This document shows, piece by piece, positions 53,701 through 61,638 of a stretch of 64,000 nucleotides of DNA. Source of the stretch: Streptomyces sp. Je 1-332 (GTDB taxonomy: Bacteria; Actinomycetota; Actinomycetes; Streptomycetales; Streptomycetaceae); the NCBI RefSeq assembly GCF_040730185.1, contig NZ_CP160402.1, positions 3,162,001 through 3,226,000 on the forward strand. Direction: 5' to 3'. The first letter of the stretch is position 1. Every line of letters starts with the position of its first letter. The position numbers were made by a program, and so were the translations under genes. The notes below the pieces were generated by a model that was given only the letters and a program-made list of their open reading frames with translations, did no database searches and had not been told where the DNA came from.

Positions 53701-54280
53701 GGTCGCCGAACGCGTGCGCCACGAGCTGGGCATCGCCCCGGACAAGCGGGTCGTCCTGTACGCGCCGACCTACCGGGACCACCTCGCCTGCTCCCCCGGC
53801 CGCTTCCGCTACGAGGCCGCGCTCGACTTCGCCGCGGCGCAGGACGTGCTCGGCGACGACCACGTCCTGCTCGTGCGCAAGCACCCGCTGGCGGCGGGAC
53901 GGCTGCCCGGCGCCCGCGCACCCTTCGTACGCGATGTGTCCGCACACCCCCGCACGGCCGAACTCCTCCTGATCTCGGACGTGTTGGTGACGGACTACTC
54001 CTCCCTGATGTTCGACTTCGCGCACACCGGGCGTCCGATGCTCTTCCACGCCTACGACCTGGAGCACTACCGCGACACGGTCCGCGGTTTCTACCTCGAC
54101 TTCGAGACCAGCGCGCCGGGGCCGCTGCTCGCCTCCACCGGCGAGGTCGTCGAGGCGCTGCGCGACCTGGACTCCCTCACCGCCCGGCACGCCGAGGCGT
54201 ACGCGGCGTTCCGCGAGGCCTACTGCGACCTGGACGACGGGCAGGCCGCGTCCCGGGTCGCGGAGAGGCTCATGCGATGA
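50789..54280 (+). CDS. large GT2-TagF protein with altered TagF active site
   Basis: An 1163-residue paralogue of the 36353 protein. The GT2 domain is intact (VVPIYNVEEF, VDDGSTDGS, FVDSDDVV, LYEDTPV). The middle contains beta modules (one at about 663-730 ending LAEGRWYAFLRE). In the TagF domain the usual TWHGTPLK reads TWNGAPLK, with Asn897 where relatives have the catalytic His; also GSPRND replaces GYPRND, and the second site reads VRKHPLA. DVLVTDYSSLMFDFAHTGRP is kept. The glycerophosphotransferase function may be lost or changed. GTG at 50789 has GAAAGG nine bases upstream. The stop overlaps the next start (ATGA). Confidence 0.87.
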   Translation: MQPRLSVVVPIYNVEEFLEECLESIAGQTMADLEAVLVDDGSTDGSPRIAREFAAKDPRFVYVRQPNAGLSAARNTGVRHATPTAEYLTFVDSDDVVPHDAYARMTGSLDSTGSDFASGNVWRLNERGRQQAWQYKWLTEPRSRTHISRDLELLADRVAWNKVFRRAFWDRHGFTFPEGKLYEDTPVMIPAHFLAGSVDVLSDHVYYWRVREGSITRRRTDVKGVRDRIAACAHVSAFLAEHAPELRGTYDTSCLRDDFVYFLEGLPMGGPEYRAAFMKGAAAFLRRADPGVVAGLPVSLRVKWHLVREGRTADLIDLLTFEQHNNKNAFEVRGVVRRSAAYPRGSGGHIRVPRELARLGRGELPVIARVREASWSADGLLRISGYAYVRNLEATRPGHSVKAAILKSAHSRTQLRRVPTRTVAAPQATENSRQQLHCYDLSGFEMTVDPEQLKTGGRWRPGNWLLGVVVAGHGSVRRAAVRPLDGSAAQSVVRELGDGLRLVLGFSKGRLVLKIQAYVARVDAHHRDGDAMVLSGHLPSHLRPTALRLTHKHAAAEFDYPVTLSGDDRFDVRVRLADLEDIAPTPHLAPKEVEPPHGDRWQANLVLPDGKLKSLAAALDLPPGRYASHDGGRELCATANDQGQLVVELTRQPVADRVAWRVDGTLTIEGTVRDASWDTAELVLRHSGRDEELTLPVERTDGRFKAVVAPGGGVLAEGRWYAFLRETEAGAGAAAAYGASQDGMPVRLLASVSAAFPLHQTVDGREFTVDRRFGDRLLIEAGSVLARGERGAYRQHRLRTAHYPRQRTRQLRDAVLYFDGDSPRAVHEELVRRGVDVEHLWVTRDQQTRVPAGARGVEEHSTAWYEALARCRRIVTAGHLPDFFERRDGQTVVQTWNGAPLKRIGTDLIDTLYADHGHLDVLPKLSRQWDVLVSPNRFSTRHLGRALAYEGEVMEAGSPRNDIFFSEDRDKVAERVRHELGIAPDKRVVLYAPTYRDHLACSPGRFRYEAALDFAAAQDVLGDDHVLLVRKHPLAAGRLPGARAPFVRDVSAHPRTAELLLISDVLVTDYSSLMFDFAHTGRPMLFHAYDLEHYRDTVRGFYLDFETSAPGPLLASTGEVVEALRDLDSLTARHAEAYAAFREAYCDLDDGQAASRVAERLMR

Positions 54281-55896
54281 CCACGGCCACGCTCGGGACC
54301 CGCAGGAAGACCCACGGCGCGACGGCTCTGAACCGGCGCAAGCGGTGGCGGCCGAGCCCGTACGTCGTCTTCGGCGGTCTCTTCTGGATCGTCATGTCGC
54401 TCGCCTTCTGGCGGGTGCCGATGTGCTGCGACTTCGGGCAGCACGCGGCGGTGATCGAGCGGCTCAAGGCCGACCTGCTGCATCCGCGGCACCCGATGGC
54501 GGACCTGCCGGGCGCTGGCAGCCCGTACTACTCGCCGTACGCGGTGGCGCAGGGTGTCTTCGCGCGCGTGACGGGTCTCGCGGGCTGGGAGGTCGTGAAG
54601 CTGGCGGGTCCGCTGAACCTGCTGGTACTGCTCACGGGCCTCGGGCGGTTCGTGCGGGTCCTGACGTCACGTCAGTGGGCGCCTGTGCTGGCCCTGTTGG
54701 CGATGGTGGTGCTCTGGGGCACCCGGATGGCGTGGTGGAGCGGCTACCTCGGTCTGATGTCGATGACGGGGAACCTCGGCTACCCGTCGACGTTCGCGAT
54801 CGGCCTGGCGTTCTGGGCGTGGGGCCTGGCGGGCTCGCTCGCGAAGTCACCGCGGGGCGTCCTCGCGTACGTGGGTCTCGGCGCGCTGTGCGGGGTGATC
54901 CTGCTCGTCCATCCGATCTCCTCCGTGGCGGCGGTGATCGGGGTCGTGGCGTTCGCGGCCTCGGGCCTGCGCCCCTTCGCGGCGGCGTGGAAGTGGGCGG
55001 CGACCGCCGTGACGGCGGCGTTGCTCGCGGCGAGCTGGCCCTACTTCTCCGTCTTCTCCCTCGTCGGTGACGAGAGCGTCGACTGGATCCACCGGCAGCT
55101 CTACACCGAGATGCCGCAGCGCTTCTGGCTCGCGCTGATCGGCCTGCCCGCGCTCGCCCTGCGCCTGCGGAGGAACCGGCGCGACCCCCTGGCCTTGATG
55201 TTCGTCCTGGACTGCGCGGTCGTGGCGTACGGCTGGCTCAGCGGCCACTACACCTACGGGCGCATCCTGGGCCTTACCCTCGTCCCCCTCCAGTTCGCCC
55301 TCGCCATCGAGCTGGCCGCGCCCCGCCCCTGGCGCCGGTGGCGCATGGCCCTGGGGGGTGTGGCGGCCACCGGTGCGGCCATCGGCTTCTGCACGCTACA
55401 GGCGGGCGCGGTCGTGCCGCGCGCCCTGGATCCGGTGGGCTTCGACCAGCCGCCGCGGTGGCCCGGCTACGGCTGGGCGGTGCGCCACCTCGACCGGGGC
55501 GATGTCGTCCTGACCAACGGCTACTACCCCACCCGCTCCATCCCGGCGTTCGGCGCCAATCTCGTCGGGCCGGCCTGGCCGGACGCCTCGCTGGCCGAGG
55601 ACACGCGCAACCACCGCCTCCAAAAGGTGCGCGACTATCTCTCCCCCGACTCGACCCGCGCGGAACGTGAGCGGATCGTGCGCCGCTACGACGTGCGCTG
55701 GCTGCTGCTCTCACCCGACCAGCAGGTTCCGGACGAGGCCGTCGTGGTGGCGTGGGGGCCGCGTACGGGCGAGGTGCTTGCGCGGGTGAGCGGCGGGCAC
55801 ACGGGCGGGGGCGCCGGGAGCACCGATGCGGGCACCGGGAGCACCGATGCGGGCACCGGAGCACGAAATAACCCGGGACCCCCCAAGACCCCCTAA
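54277..55896 (+). CDS. polytopic membrane protein, putative GT-C-type glycosyltransferase
   Basis: A 539-residue protein with about ten membrane helices (about 28 to 370) followed by an outside C-terminal domain. The first loop has CDFGQHAAVIERLKADLLHPRHPMADLPG, reminiscent of the acidic first loop of GT-C enzymes but without a clear DD or DE pair next to the membrane, so the family call is tentative. The C-terminal domain has HLDRGDVVLTNGYYPTRSIPAFGANLV, similar to soluble domains of such enzymes. The tail holds an imperfect GSTDAGT repeat. The ATG overlaps the stop of the GT2-TagF gene (ATGA). Confidence 0.65.
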   Translation: MTTATLGTRRKTHGATALNRRKRWRPSPYVVFGGLFWIVMSLAFWRVPMCCDFGQHAAVIERLKADLLHPRHPMADLPGAGSPYYSPYAVAQGVFARVTGLAGWEVVKLAGPLNLLVLLTGLGRFVRVLTSRQWAPVLALLAMVVLWGTRMAWWSGYLGLMSMTGNLGYPSTFAIGLAFWAWGLAGSLAKSPRGVLAYVGLGALCGVILLVHPISSVAAVIGVVAFAASGLRPFAAAWKWAATAVTAALLAASWPYFSVFSLVGDESVDWIHRQLYTEMPQRFWLALIGLPALALRLRRNRRDPLALMFVLDCAVVAYGWLSGHYTYGRILGLTLVPLQFALAIELAAPRPWRRWRMALGGVAATGAAIGFCTLQAGAVVPRALDPVGFDQPPRWPGYGWAVRHLDRGDVVLTNGYYPTRSIPAFGANLVGPAWPDASLAEDTRNHRLQKVRDYLSPDSTRAERERIVRRYDVRWLLLSPDQQVPDEAVVVAWGPRTGEVLARVSGGHTGGGAGSTDAGTGSTDAGTGARNNPGPPKTP

Positions 55897-55916
55897 TCGG
55901 ATAATTACCAGGAACC

Positions 55917-55933
55917 TATAAAATTCCCCCGTG
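55917..55933 (+). promoter_or_regulatory. candidate -10 box for a leaderless transcript
   Basis: TATAAA at 55917-55922, in an unusually AT-rich patch, ends eight bases before the GTG start at 55931. A transcript from it would begin at or next to the start codon. No purine-rich ribosome site lies in the normal place. A clear -35 is not seen. Confidence 0.35.
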
Positions 55934-57577
55934 GATCCCTCTTTGTCTCTCTCGCCCCCGTCGCCCCCGTCGCCCCAGGTCTGCGTCGTCGTGATCGGCT
56001 ACAACGACGCCGCGCACGTCTCGGACGCGGTGCGCTCGGCGCTCGCCCAGGGCCCCGCCGTCCGCGAGGTGATCGCCGTCGACGACTGCTCGACCGACGG
56101 CAGCGGCGAGCTGCTCGCGGAGCTCGCCCGGGAGGACCCGCGCGTCAAACCGATCCGCCGCGCCGCCAACAGCGGCGGCTGCGGCACTCCGCGCAACGAC
56201 GGGATCGAGGCCACGACGTCCGCGTACGTGATGTTCCTCGACAGCGACGACGTGCTGCCGCCGGGTGCGGTCGACGCCCTGCTCAAGGCCGCGGCCCGGC
56301 ACGACGCCGAGGTGGTCTCCGGGCTCTGCGTGCGCCGCGAACTGCCCTCCGGACGCGAGAGCCCCTGGCAGCCCCTGCTCTACACCGAGCCCCGGCTCAT
56401 CGCGCGGCCCGAGCTGCGCCCCCGTCTGGTCCACGACACCCTGTGCGTCAACAAGCTCTACCGCACCGACTTCCTGCGAAAGCACGCGCTCCGCTTTCCC
56501 GAGGGCCACTTCACGTACGAGGACTTCGTCTTCACGGCCCGCGTCATGGCGGCGGGCCCGCGCATCGCGCTGATCACGGATCCCGTCTACGTGTGGAACG
56601 TGCGCCGCACGGCGGCCAAGCTGTCGATCTCCCTCGACCGCTCGTCCATCGCCAACTGGCAGGCCCGACTGGAGGCCCACCGCCAGTCGGTCGAGATCCT
56701 CCGGGAGGCACGCAGCGCGTCGGGCGACGCGGGCAAGCGGCTCGCGCGCGCCGCCCGCGCCAAGTTCATCGACCACAGCCTGCGGATGTACGCGCGTGAG
56801 CTCACCACGCGGAGCCCGGAGTACCGCCGGGAGTGGTGGACGGCCACGCGCGCGTACCTCACGGCCTTCGACACCGCCGACCTGGACGCGGCGCCCGCGC
56901 CGGGCCGGATCATCGCCCGCGTGATCCTCGCCTCGCCCGAGCCGCGCGACCTGACCCGCATCCAGGAGGTGGCGGCCCGCCCCGCGCGCCTCGCGCCGCC
57001 CTACGCCCACTCGCCCGACGGCACGCCCATCTGGTCCGACGACCTCCCCCAGGTGACCCTGGAACACCTCCTCCTGCGCCCCATCCGCCTCCTCCCGCTG
57101 GCGGTCGACGCCGAACTGCGCCCCCGCGCGGGCGGCAGCCGCCTCACGCTTCGGCTGCACGAGCTGTACGGGCGGGTGGCGGAAGCGGGCCCGGCCACGG
57201 TCGACGTGGAGCTCGTCCCGCGGAACGCCGACGGCCCCGCGCTGCGCCGCACGGCGGCGTTCGGCCCGCCGGACGCCGAGGGGTGCTGGCTCACCGAGGT
57301 GGTCCTCGACCTGGGCTCGCTCGGCGGCGGCGTGTGGGACCTGCGGCTGCGCCTGCACTTCGGCGACGGTACGACGCGCGAGACGGCGGCGCGGGCGGTG
57401 GCGGGGCCGGGTCTGCTGCGGCGCACGGCACTGCTGACCCGCCGGGGGATCCTGCTGGCCCAGCCGTACAGGACGCAGGCGGGGAACCTGGCGGTGCGGC
57501 TCGCGCCGGGGGTGCGGGGCGTGCTCGGGGTGGCGCGCAGGCGGCTCGCGCGCTGGGTGAGCGGAGCGGGACGCTGA
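55931..57577 (+). CDS. GT2-family glycosyltransferase with C-terminal beta module
   Basis: A 548-residue protein. GT-A domain (about 15-240): VVVIGYNDAAHV, VDDCSTDGS, FLDSDDVL and FTYEDFVF. A helical middle follows, then a beta-rich C-terminal part (about 418-486) with ATVDVELVPRNADG ... GGGVWDLRLRLHFGDG, the same pattern as in the 44763 protein. It lacks a TagF domain. Start GTG at 55931, 34 bases after the preceding stop; the gap is AT-rich and may hold its own promoter. Likely adds a sugar to the polymer. Confidence 0.88.
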   Translation: MDPSLSLSPPSPPSPQVCVVVIGYNDAAHVSDAVRSALAQGPAVREVIAVDDCSTDGSGELLAELAREDPRVKPIRRAANSGGCGTPRNDGIEATTSAYVMFLDSDDVLPPGAVDALLKAAARHDAEVVSGLCVRRELPSGRESPWQPLLYTEPRLIARPELRPRLVHDTLCVNKLYRTDFLRKHALRFPEGHFTYEDFVFTARVMAAGPRIALITDPVYVWNVRRTAAKLSISLDRSSIANWQARLEAHRQSVEILREARSASGDAGKRLARAARAKFIDHSLRMYARELTTRSPEYRREWWTATRAYLTAFDTADLDAAPAPGRIIARVILASPEPRDLTRIQEVAARPARLAPPYAHSPDGTPIWSDDLPQVTLEHLLLRPIRLLPLAVDAELRPRAGGSRLTLRLHELYGRVAEAGPATVDVELVPRNADGPALRRTAAFGPPDAEGCWLTEVVLDLGSLGGGVWDLRLRLHFGDGTTRETAARAVAGPGLLRRTALLTRRGILLAQPYRTQAGNLAVRLAPGVRGVLGVARRRLARWVSGAGR

Positions 57578-57607
57578 CGCTGCCCGAACACGGACCTCTG
57601 CGACACT

Positions 57608-57651
57608 GCACAACCATCCAACCGGAACCGCACAACCATCCACCCGGACCC
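57608..57651. repeat. 22-bp tandem duplication upstream of galE
   Basis: 57608-57629 and 57630-57651 are adjacent copies beginning GCACAACCATCCA, with two mismatches. They lie between the GT2 stop and the galE ribosome site. A minor duplication or a regulator site; no palindrome is seen. Confidence 0.6.
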
Positions 57652-57672
57652 ACAGAAGAAGGCTGACTGACG

Positions 57673-58668
57673 ATGACCTGGCTGATCACCGGCGGCGCCG
57701 GCTACATCGGGGCACACGTGGTCCGTGCCATGACGGAGGCGGGCGAGCGGGCCGTGGTCTACGACGACCTGTCCACGGGCATCGCCGAGCGCGTCCCGCA
57801 GGGCGTACCGCTGGTGACCGGCTCGACGCTCGACGCGGAGCTGCTCGCCCGCACGCTGAAGGAGCACGCCGTCACCGGCGTCGTGCACCTGGCGGCGAAG
57901 AAGCAGGTCGGCGAGTCCGTCGAGCAGCCCCTGCGGTACTACCACGAGAACGTGGAGGGGCTGCGGATCCTGCTGTCGGCGGTGACCGACGCCGGCGTCA
58001 CCTCCTTCGTCCTCTCCTCCTCGGCGGCCGTGTACGGCATGCCGGACGTGGACCTGGTGACGGAGGAGACGCCCTGCCTGCCGATGAGCCCGTACGGCGA
58101 GACGAAGCTGGCGGGCGAGTGGCTGGTCCGCGCGACGGGCCGGGCGCACGGCCTGTCGACGGCGTCGCTCCGCTACTTCAACGTGGCGGGCGCGGCGAGC
58201 CCCGACCTCGCGGACACGGGCGTCTTCAACCTGGTCCCGATGGTCTTCGAGAAGCTCACGGCCGGCGAGGCGCCACGCGTCTTCGGCGCGGACTACCCGA
58301 CGCCGGACGGCACCTGCGTACGCGACTACATCCACGTGGCGGACCTCGCGGAGGCCCACGTGGCGACGGCCCGCAAACTGGCCACTGCCCCGGCGGGCAC
58401 GGACCTGACGCTCAACATCGGCCGGGGCGAGGGAGTCTCGGTCCTGGAGATGGCCACCCTGATCAACGAGGTGACGGGATACGACCTGCCACCCACCGTG
58501 TCCCCCCGCCGCCCCGGCGACCCGGCGAGGGTGGTGGCATCGGCAACCCGCATCACCACAGAACTCGGCTGGTCGGCCAAGCGGGACGTACGCGAGATGG
58601 TGACGTCGGCGTGGGCGGGATGGGTGCGCTCGCATCCGGGTGCGGACAGGAAGCAGGAGAGGGCGTAA
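57673..58668 (+). CDS. galE: UDP-glucose 4-epimerase
   Basis: A 331-residue NAD-dependent short-chain epimerase that interconverts UDP-glucose and UDP-galactose (or the N-acetyl forms). It has GGAGYIGAHV (NAD site), VVHLAAKKQVGES, SSSAAVYG with the catalytic Ser/Thr, and SPYGETK with the YxxxK pair; SLRYFNVAGA and VRDYIHVADLA are family standard. GAAGAAGG lies about ten bases before the ATG. It is the last gene of the plus-strand run from 50789 and probably supplies UDP-galactose for the polymer. It converges with the response-regulator gene. Confidence 0.95.
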   Translation: MTWLITGGAGYIGAHVVRAMTEAGERAVVYDDLSTGIAERVPQGVPLVTGSTLDAELLARTLKEHAVTGVVHLAAKKQVGESVEQPLRYYHENVEGLRILLSAVTDAGVTSFVLSSSAAVYGMPDVDLVTEETPCLPMSPYGETKLAGEWLVRATGRAHGLSTASLRYFNVAGAASPDLADTGVFNLVPMVFEKLTAGEAPRVFGADYPTPDGTCVRDYIHVADLAEAHVATARKLATAPAGTDLTLNIGRGEGVSVLEMATLINEVTGYDLPPTVSPRRPGDPARVVASATRITTELGWSAKRDVREMVTSAWAGWVRSHPGADRKQERA

Positions 58669-58698
58669 GCAGGCGAGGGCGCTGCGTCGCGCCCCTCC

Positions 58699-59343
58699 TC
58701 ACCCCCTGTTCAAATACGCCAGCACTGCCAGCACCCGCCGGTGGCCGCTGTCGGTTGGTGGTAGGCCCAGCTTGGCGAAGACGTTGCCGATGTGTTTGCT
58801 CACCGCCCGGTCCGACACCGTCAGGGCCGTCGCGATCGTTCCGTTGTCCCGGCCCTCCGCCATCAGTTGGAGCACCTCGCGCTCCCGGGGCGTCAGCGAG
58901 TCCAGGGGGTCGTTTCGGCGGCGGGTCAGCAGTTCCGTTACCACCTCCGGGTCCAGGGCCGTTCCGCCGCCGGCCACCCGGTCCAGTGCGTCGAGGAACT
59001 CGTCGACCCGCCCCACCCGGTCCTTCAGGAGGTAGCCGACGCCGCCCGCGCCCCCGCCCAACAGCTCGGCGGCGTACGTCTCCTCGACGTACTGGGAGAG
59101 CACGAGCACCGGCAGCCCGGGGATCTCCTGCCGCGCGGCCAGCGCGGCCCGCAGCCCTTCGTCACGGAAGCCCGGCGGCATCCGTACGTCCAACACAGCG
59201 ACGTCCGGGCGGTGTTCGAGCAGCGCGGGCAGTACCTCGGGGCCGCTCGCCGCCACCGCCACCACCTCGTGCCCCGCGGAGGACAGCAACAGGACCATCC
59301 CCTCCCGCAGCAAGGCGTTGTCCTCGGCGATCACCACGCGCAC
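58699..59343 (-). CDS. NarL/LuxR-type response regulator
   Basis: A 214-residue regulator. The receiver domain has Asp-pairs in VVIAEDNALLREG, the phospho-acceptor Asp in VAVLDVRMP, and Lys in YLLKDRVG. The C-terminal LuxR helix-turn-helix is LTPREREVLQLMAEGRDNGTIATALTVSDRAVSKHIGNVFAKLGL. Start GTG at 59343, overlapping the histidine-kinase 3' end by 13 bases, so the pair is one operon. The target is unknown; neighbouring wall-polymer genes are candidates. Confidence 0.94.
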   Translation of the reverse strand: MRVVIAEDNALLREGMVLLLSSAGHEVVAVAASGPEVLPALLEHRPDVAVLDVRMPPGFRDEGLRAALAARQEIPGLPVLVLSQYVEETYAAELLGGGAGGVGYLLKDRVGRVDEFLDALDRVAGGGTALDPEVVTELLTRRRNDPLDSLTPREREVLQLMAEGRDNGTIATALTVSDRAVSKHIGNVFAKLGLPPTDSGHRRVLAVLAYLNRG

Positions 59344-60503
59344 GGCAGCTCCACTTCGATCACGGTCGGCCCCCCGACGGGGCTCGCCACTTCCACGGTC
59401 CCGTCCAGCGCGGCGACCCTGCGCCGCATCCCGAGCAGCCCGGTGCCACCCGCGTCGTCCGCGCCGCCCCGCCCCTCGTCGCGTATCGACATCCTCAACA
59501 CGGCGTCCGACCGCGCGAGTTCAACCGTCGCCTCAGCCGCCCCACTGTGCTTGGCGGCGTTCGTCAGCGCCTCCGCGACGACGAAGTAGGCCGCCGCCTC
59601 CACGGCCGCGGGCGCCCGCGGCCCCTCCTCCACGCCCTCCGCGCGCACCGCCACCTCAAGCCCGCTGCTCGCCGCGAGCGCCCGCACCGCGCCCACCAGC
59701 CCCCGGTCCGTCAGGATCGGCGGATGGATGCCGCGTACGACGTGCCGCAGCTCGGTCAGGGCCTCCTCCGCCTGGTCCTGCGCGTCCGCGAGAAGTTTCC
59801 GTGCCGCCTCGGGGTCCTTGTCGAACGCACGCCTCGCGAGCCCCACCCGCATCGACATCGAGACGAGACGCGCCTGCGTGCCATCGTGCAAGTCCCGCTC
59901 GATGCGCCGCAGTTCGGCCCCGTGCGCGGCGACCGCGCCGGCCCGCGTGACGGTCAGCTCCTCGACCCGCTCGCTGAGCCGCACGGCCCGCTCCGCCTCC
60001 GGCGACGCCTTGAGCAACGCCCCCGACCAGGCCGCCTCCAGGTCCGCGATGCGCGCCACCAGCGGCAGCACCACCGCGCGGCGACCGAGAAGACCGCACC
60101 ACACACCGTCGACCAGCATCCCGACGGCGAACACCGGCAGCGACACGTACAACAGCAGCCAGCCGTAGACGAAGTGCAGTCCCAGCCACCGCAGATCGCG
60201 GTACGTCGCCGGGTCCGTGACCCCCGCGCGCACCCGCTCGGAGAGCGTGCCGGTCAGCGGCACGTACGCCTCGGGGATGTCCGTGCCCGTCCACAGGGCG
60301 ACGCGGCGCCGCTTGAAGCCCGCCATCCGGCGCAGCATCAGGACCGTCTCGGGCATGACGCCCGCACCGACGACGATGAGCGTGGTGACGAGGGTGAGGA
60401 GGATGACTCCGACGAAGAGGTACGACGCCAGGGAAAGCAGCGCCGCCACGGCCAGTTGCTCCAGGGCCCGCCTCGTACGCCGCAGTGTCTCCCGCATGGC
60501 CAT
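59331..60503 (-). CDS. membrane sensor histidine kinase (HisKA_3 type)
   Basis: A 390-residue kinase. Residues about 1-150 form a four-helix membrane sensor region (PF13796-like), with no large outside domain, suggesting sensing within the membrane. The dimerisation/phosphoacceptor helix is RRIERDLHDGTQARLVSMSMRVGLA with the His in DLHDG. The ATPase domain has EALTNAAKHSGA, IRDEGRGG and GTGLLGMRRRV. An ATG two codons downstream (60497) is an alternative start. Confidence 0.93.
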   Translation of the reverse strand: MAMRETLRRTRRALEQLAVAALLSLASYLFVGVILLTLVTTLIVVGAGVMPETVLMLRRMAGFKRRRVALWTGTDIPEAYVPLTGTLSERVRAGVTDPATYRDLRWLGLHFVYGWLLLYVSLPVFAVGMLVDGVWCGLLGRRAVVLPLVARIADLEAAWSGALLKASPEAERAVRLSERVEELTVTRAGAVAAHGAELRRIERDLHDGTQARLVSMSMRVGLARRAFDKDPEAARKLLADAQDQAEEALTELRHVVRGIHPPILTDRGLVGAVRALAASSGLEVAVRAEGVEEGPRAPAAVEAAAYFVVAEALTNAAKHSGAAEATVELARSDAVLRMSIRDEGRGGADDAGGTGLLGMRRRVAALDGTVEVASPVGGPTVIEVELPCAW

Positions 60504-60681
60504 GAGGCTATGCGACCGGGCTCACACGCGCGGTCGAGGCCGCTCCCGGGCCGGGGGTGTAGCGGGCTACACCCCCGTCTCGGGAGAGCACACCCTCGCC
60601 ACACGGCCCGCGCACAGGCAGAGTTGATCTCGCAGCGGGCCACGCCCCGCACCCCGCACCCGACTTGAGAGGCCCCGCCCC

Positions 60682-60864
60682 ATGAAGCCCCTGCTCTGGC
60701 TCGTCTTCGCGCTCGCCCTGGTCACCAACGTCTCCACCAGCTTCGCCTTCGACGGAGTGAAGCAGGTCCTGATCAGCGTGGGCACCGGCGTCGTCACCCT
60801 CGGCTCGGCCGCGGCCCTGTTCCTGCTGCGGGAGAAGCGGCAGAGGCAGGAGAAGCGGGCCTGA
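60682..60864 (+). CDS. small membrane protein, unknown function
   Basis: A 60-residue protein with two hydrophobic helices (about 3-20 and 32-48) and a basic tail (REKRQRQEKRA). It is divergent from the histidine kinase gene and may report on or belong to the same response, a common arrangement. The ATG follows TTGAGAGG with a spacing of 10. No family recognised. Confidence 0.65.
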   Translation: MKPLLWLVFALALVTNVSTSFAFDGVKQVLISVGTGVVTLGSAAALFLLREKRQRQEKRA

Positions 60865-60882
60865 CCTGGTCCCGAGGCACCC

Positions 60883-61515
60883 TCACAACGCCCGCAGCGC
60901 CGCCGCCGTAGCCGACGCGAGGCTGCCCAGATAGCCCTTGGGCAGCTCGGCCCGCACCACCACCGACCGCCAGTAGAGCGGCCCCGACACCAGGTCGAGG
61001 GCGAGGTCCTCGTCGACACCGTCCCGCACCTCACCGCGCGCCACGGCCGCCCGCACGATCCCGTTCGCCACCCCGTGCTGCCCCTCCCGCAAGGCCTTCT
61101 GCATGGCCTCCGCGATCTCGGGGTTGCGTGCCGCCTCCGCCTGGAGATCGGGGATCACCTGCGAGGCCACCGGATGCCGCAGGGCGCGCGACGTCACCTC
61201 GTACAGCAGCCGCAGATCGCCCTCCAGGGAGCCGCTGTCCGGCATTGGCAGGCCCTGGACCGCTATCGCCGACACCAGGTCGAGCACGAGGTGCAGCTTG
61301 GAGCGCCAGCGCCGGTAGACGGCGGTCTTGCCGACGCCCGCGCGGCGTGCGATGCCCTCGATGGACATGCGCGCGTACCCGACCGCCGCCAGCTCCTCGA
61401 AGACGGCGGACCTGATGGCCTCGGTCACATCCTCGCGGAGCACCGCGGCCCCCGCGGGCGCCCTGCGGCGCGGCTGCTCACGCGGCTGTTCATCTCCTGG
61501 CCTGCTCGTCGTCAT
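60883..61515 (-). CDS. TetR-family regulator
   Basis: A 210-residue repressor-type protein. The helix-turn-helix is at about 35-75 (AIRSAVFEELAAVGYARMSIEGIARRAGVGKTAVYRRWRSK); the C-terminal part (LPMPDSGSLEGDLRLLYEV...) matches the ligand domain of the TetR_C group found with export systems. ATG at 61515 (MTTSRPG) is preferred; an upstream GTG at 61563 would put the start inside the first operator-like repeat. It is divergent from the TagG-like gene, which it probably controls together with itself. Confidence 0.92.
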   Translation of the reverse strand: MTTSRPGDEQPREQPRRRAPAGAAVLREDVTEAIRSAVFEELAAVGYARMSIEGIARRAGVGKTAVYRRWRSKLHLVLDLVSAIAVQGLPMPDSGSLEGDLRLLYEVTSRALRHPVASQVIPDLQAEAARNPEIAEAMQKALREGQHGVANGIVRAAVARGEVRDGVDEDLALDLVSGPLYWRSVVVRAELPKGYLGSLASATAAALRAL

Positions 61516-61535
61516 ACGGACAGCATAGAACGTGA

Positions 61536-61609
61536 CGACGATACGGTTGCGTTCCGACGTCACATGGACCTACTCTCGACGTTGCGACGATACGGGCCCG
61601 TCCCGACGT
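61536..61609. promoter_or_regulatory. two repeated operator-like sites between tetR and tagG
   Basis: CGACGATACGG-N7-CCGACGT occurs at 61536-61560 and again at 61585-61609, 49 bases apart. The inner CGG-N7-CCG is an inverted repeat, as expected for a TetR dimer. The fixed parts are identical and the N7 differ. The sites cover the region where both divergent promoters should lie. Confidence 0.65.
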
Positions 61610-61638
61610 AACGACGTCACGAGTAAGGAGCCGCGGAA

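Noticed and set aside
45611..54190. Very long open frames antisense to the glycopolymer genes
   Set aside because: They are produced by the GC-rich third positions of the true genes, have Arg/Gly/Ala-rich low-complexity products, and lack ribosome sites and family motifs.
58670..58698. Hairpin between galE and the response-regulator gene as a terminator
   Set aside because: The stem GAGGGCGC has a bulge, ends at the regulator's stop codon and lacks a T-tract, so it is too weak to list.
61515..61563. Longer TetR product from a GTG at 61563
   Set aside because: This start would lie within the first operator-like repeat, and the extra residues do not resemble a TetR N-terminus.
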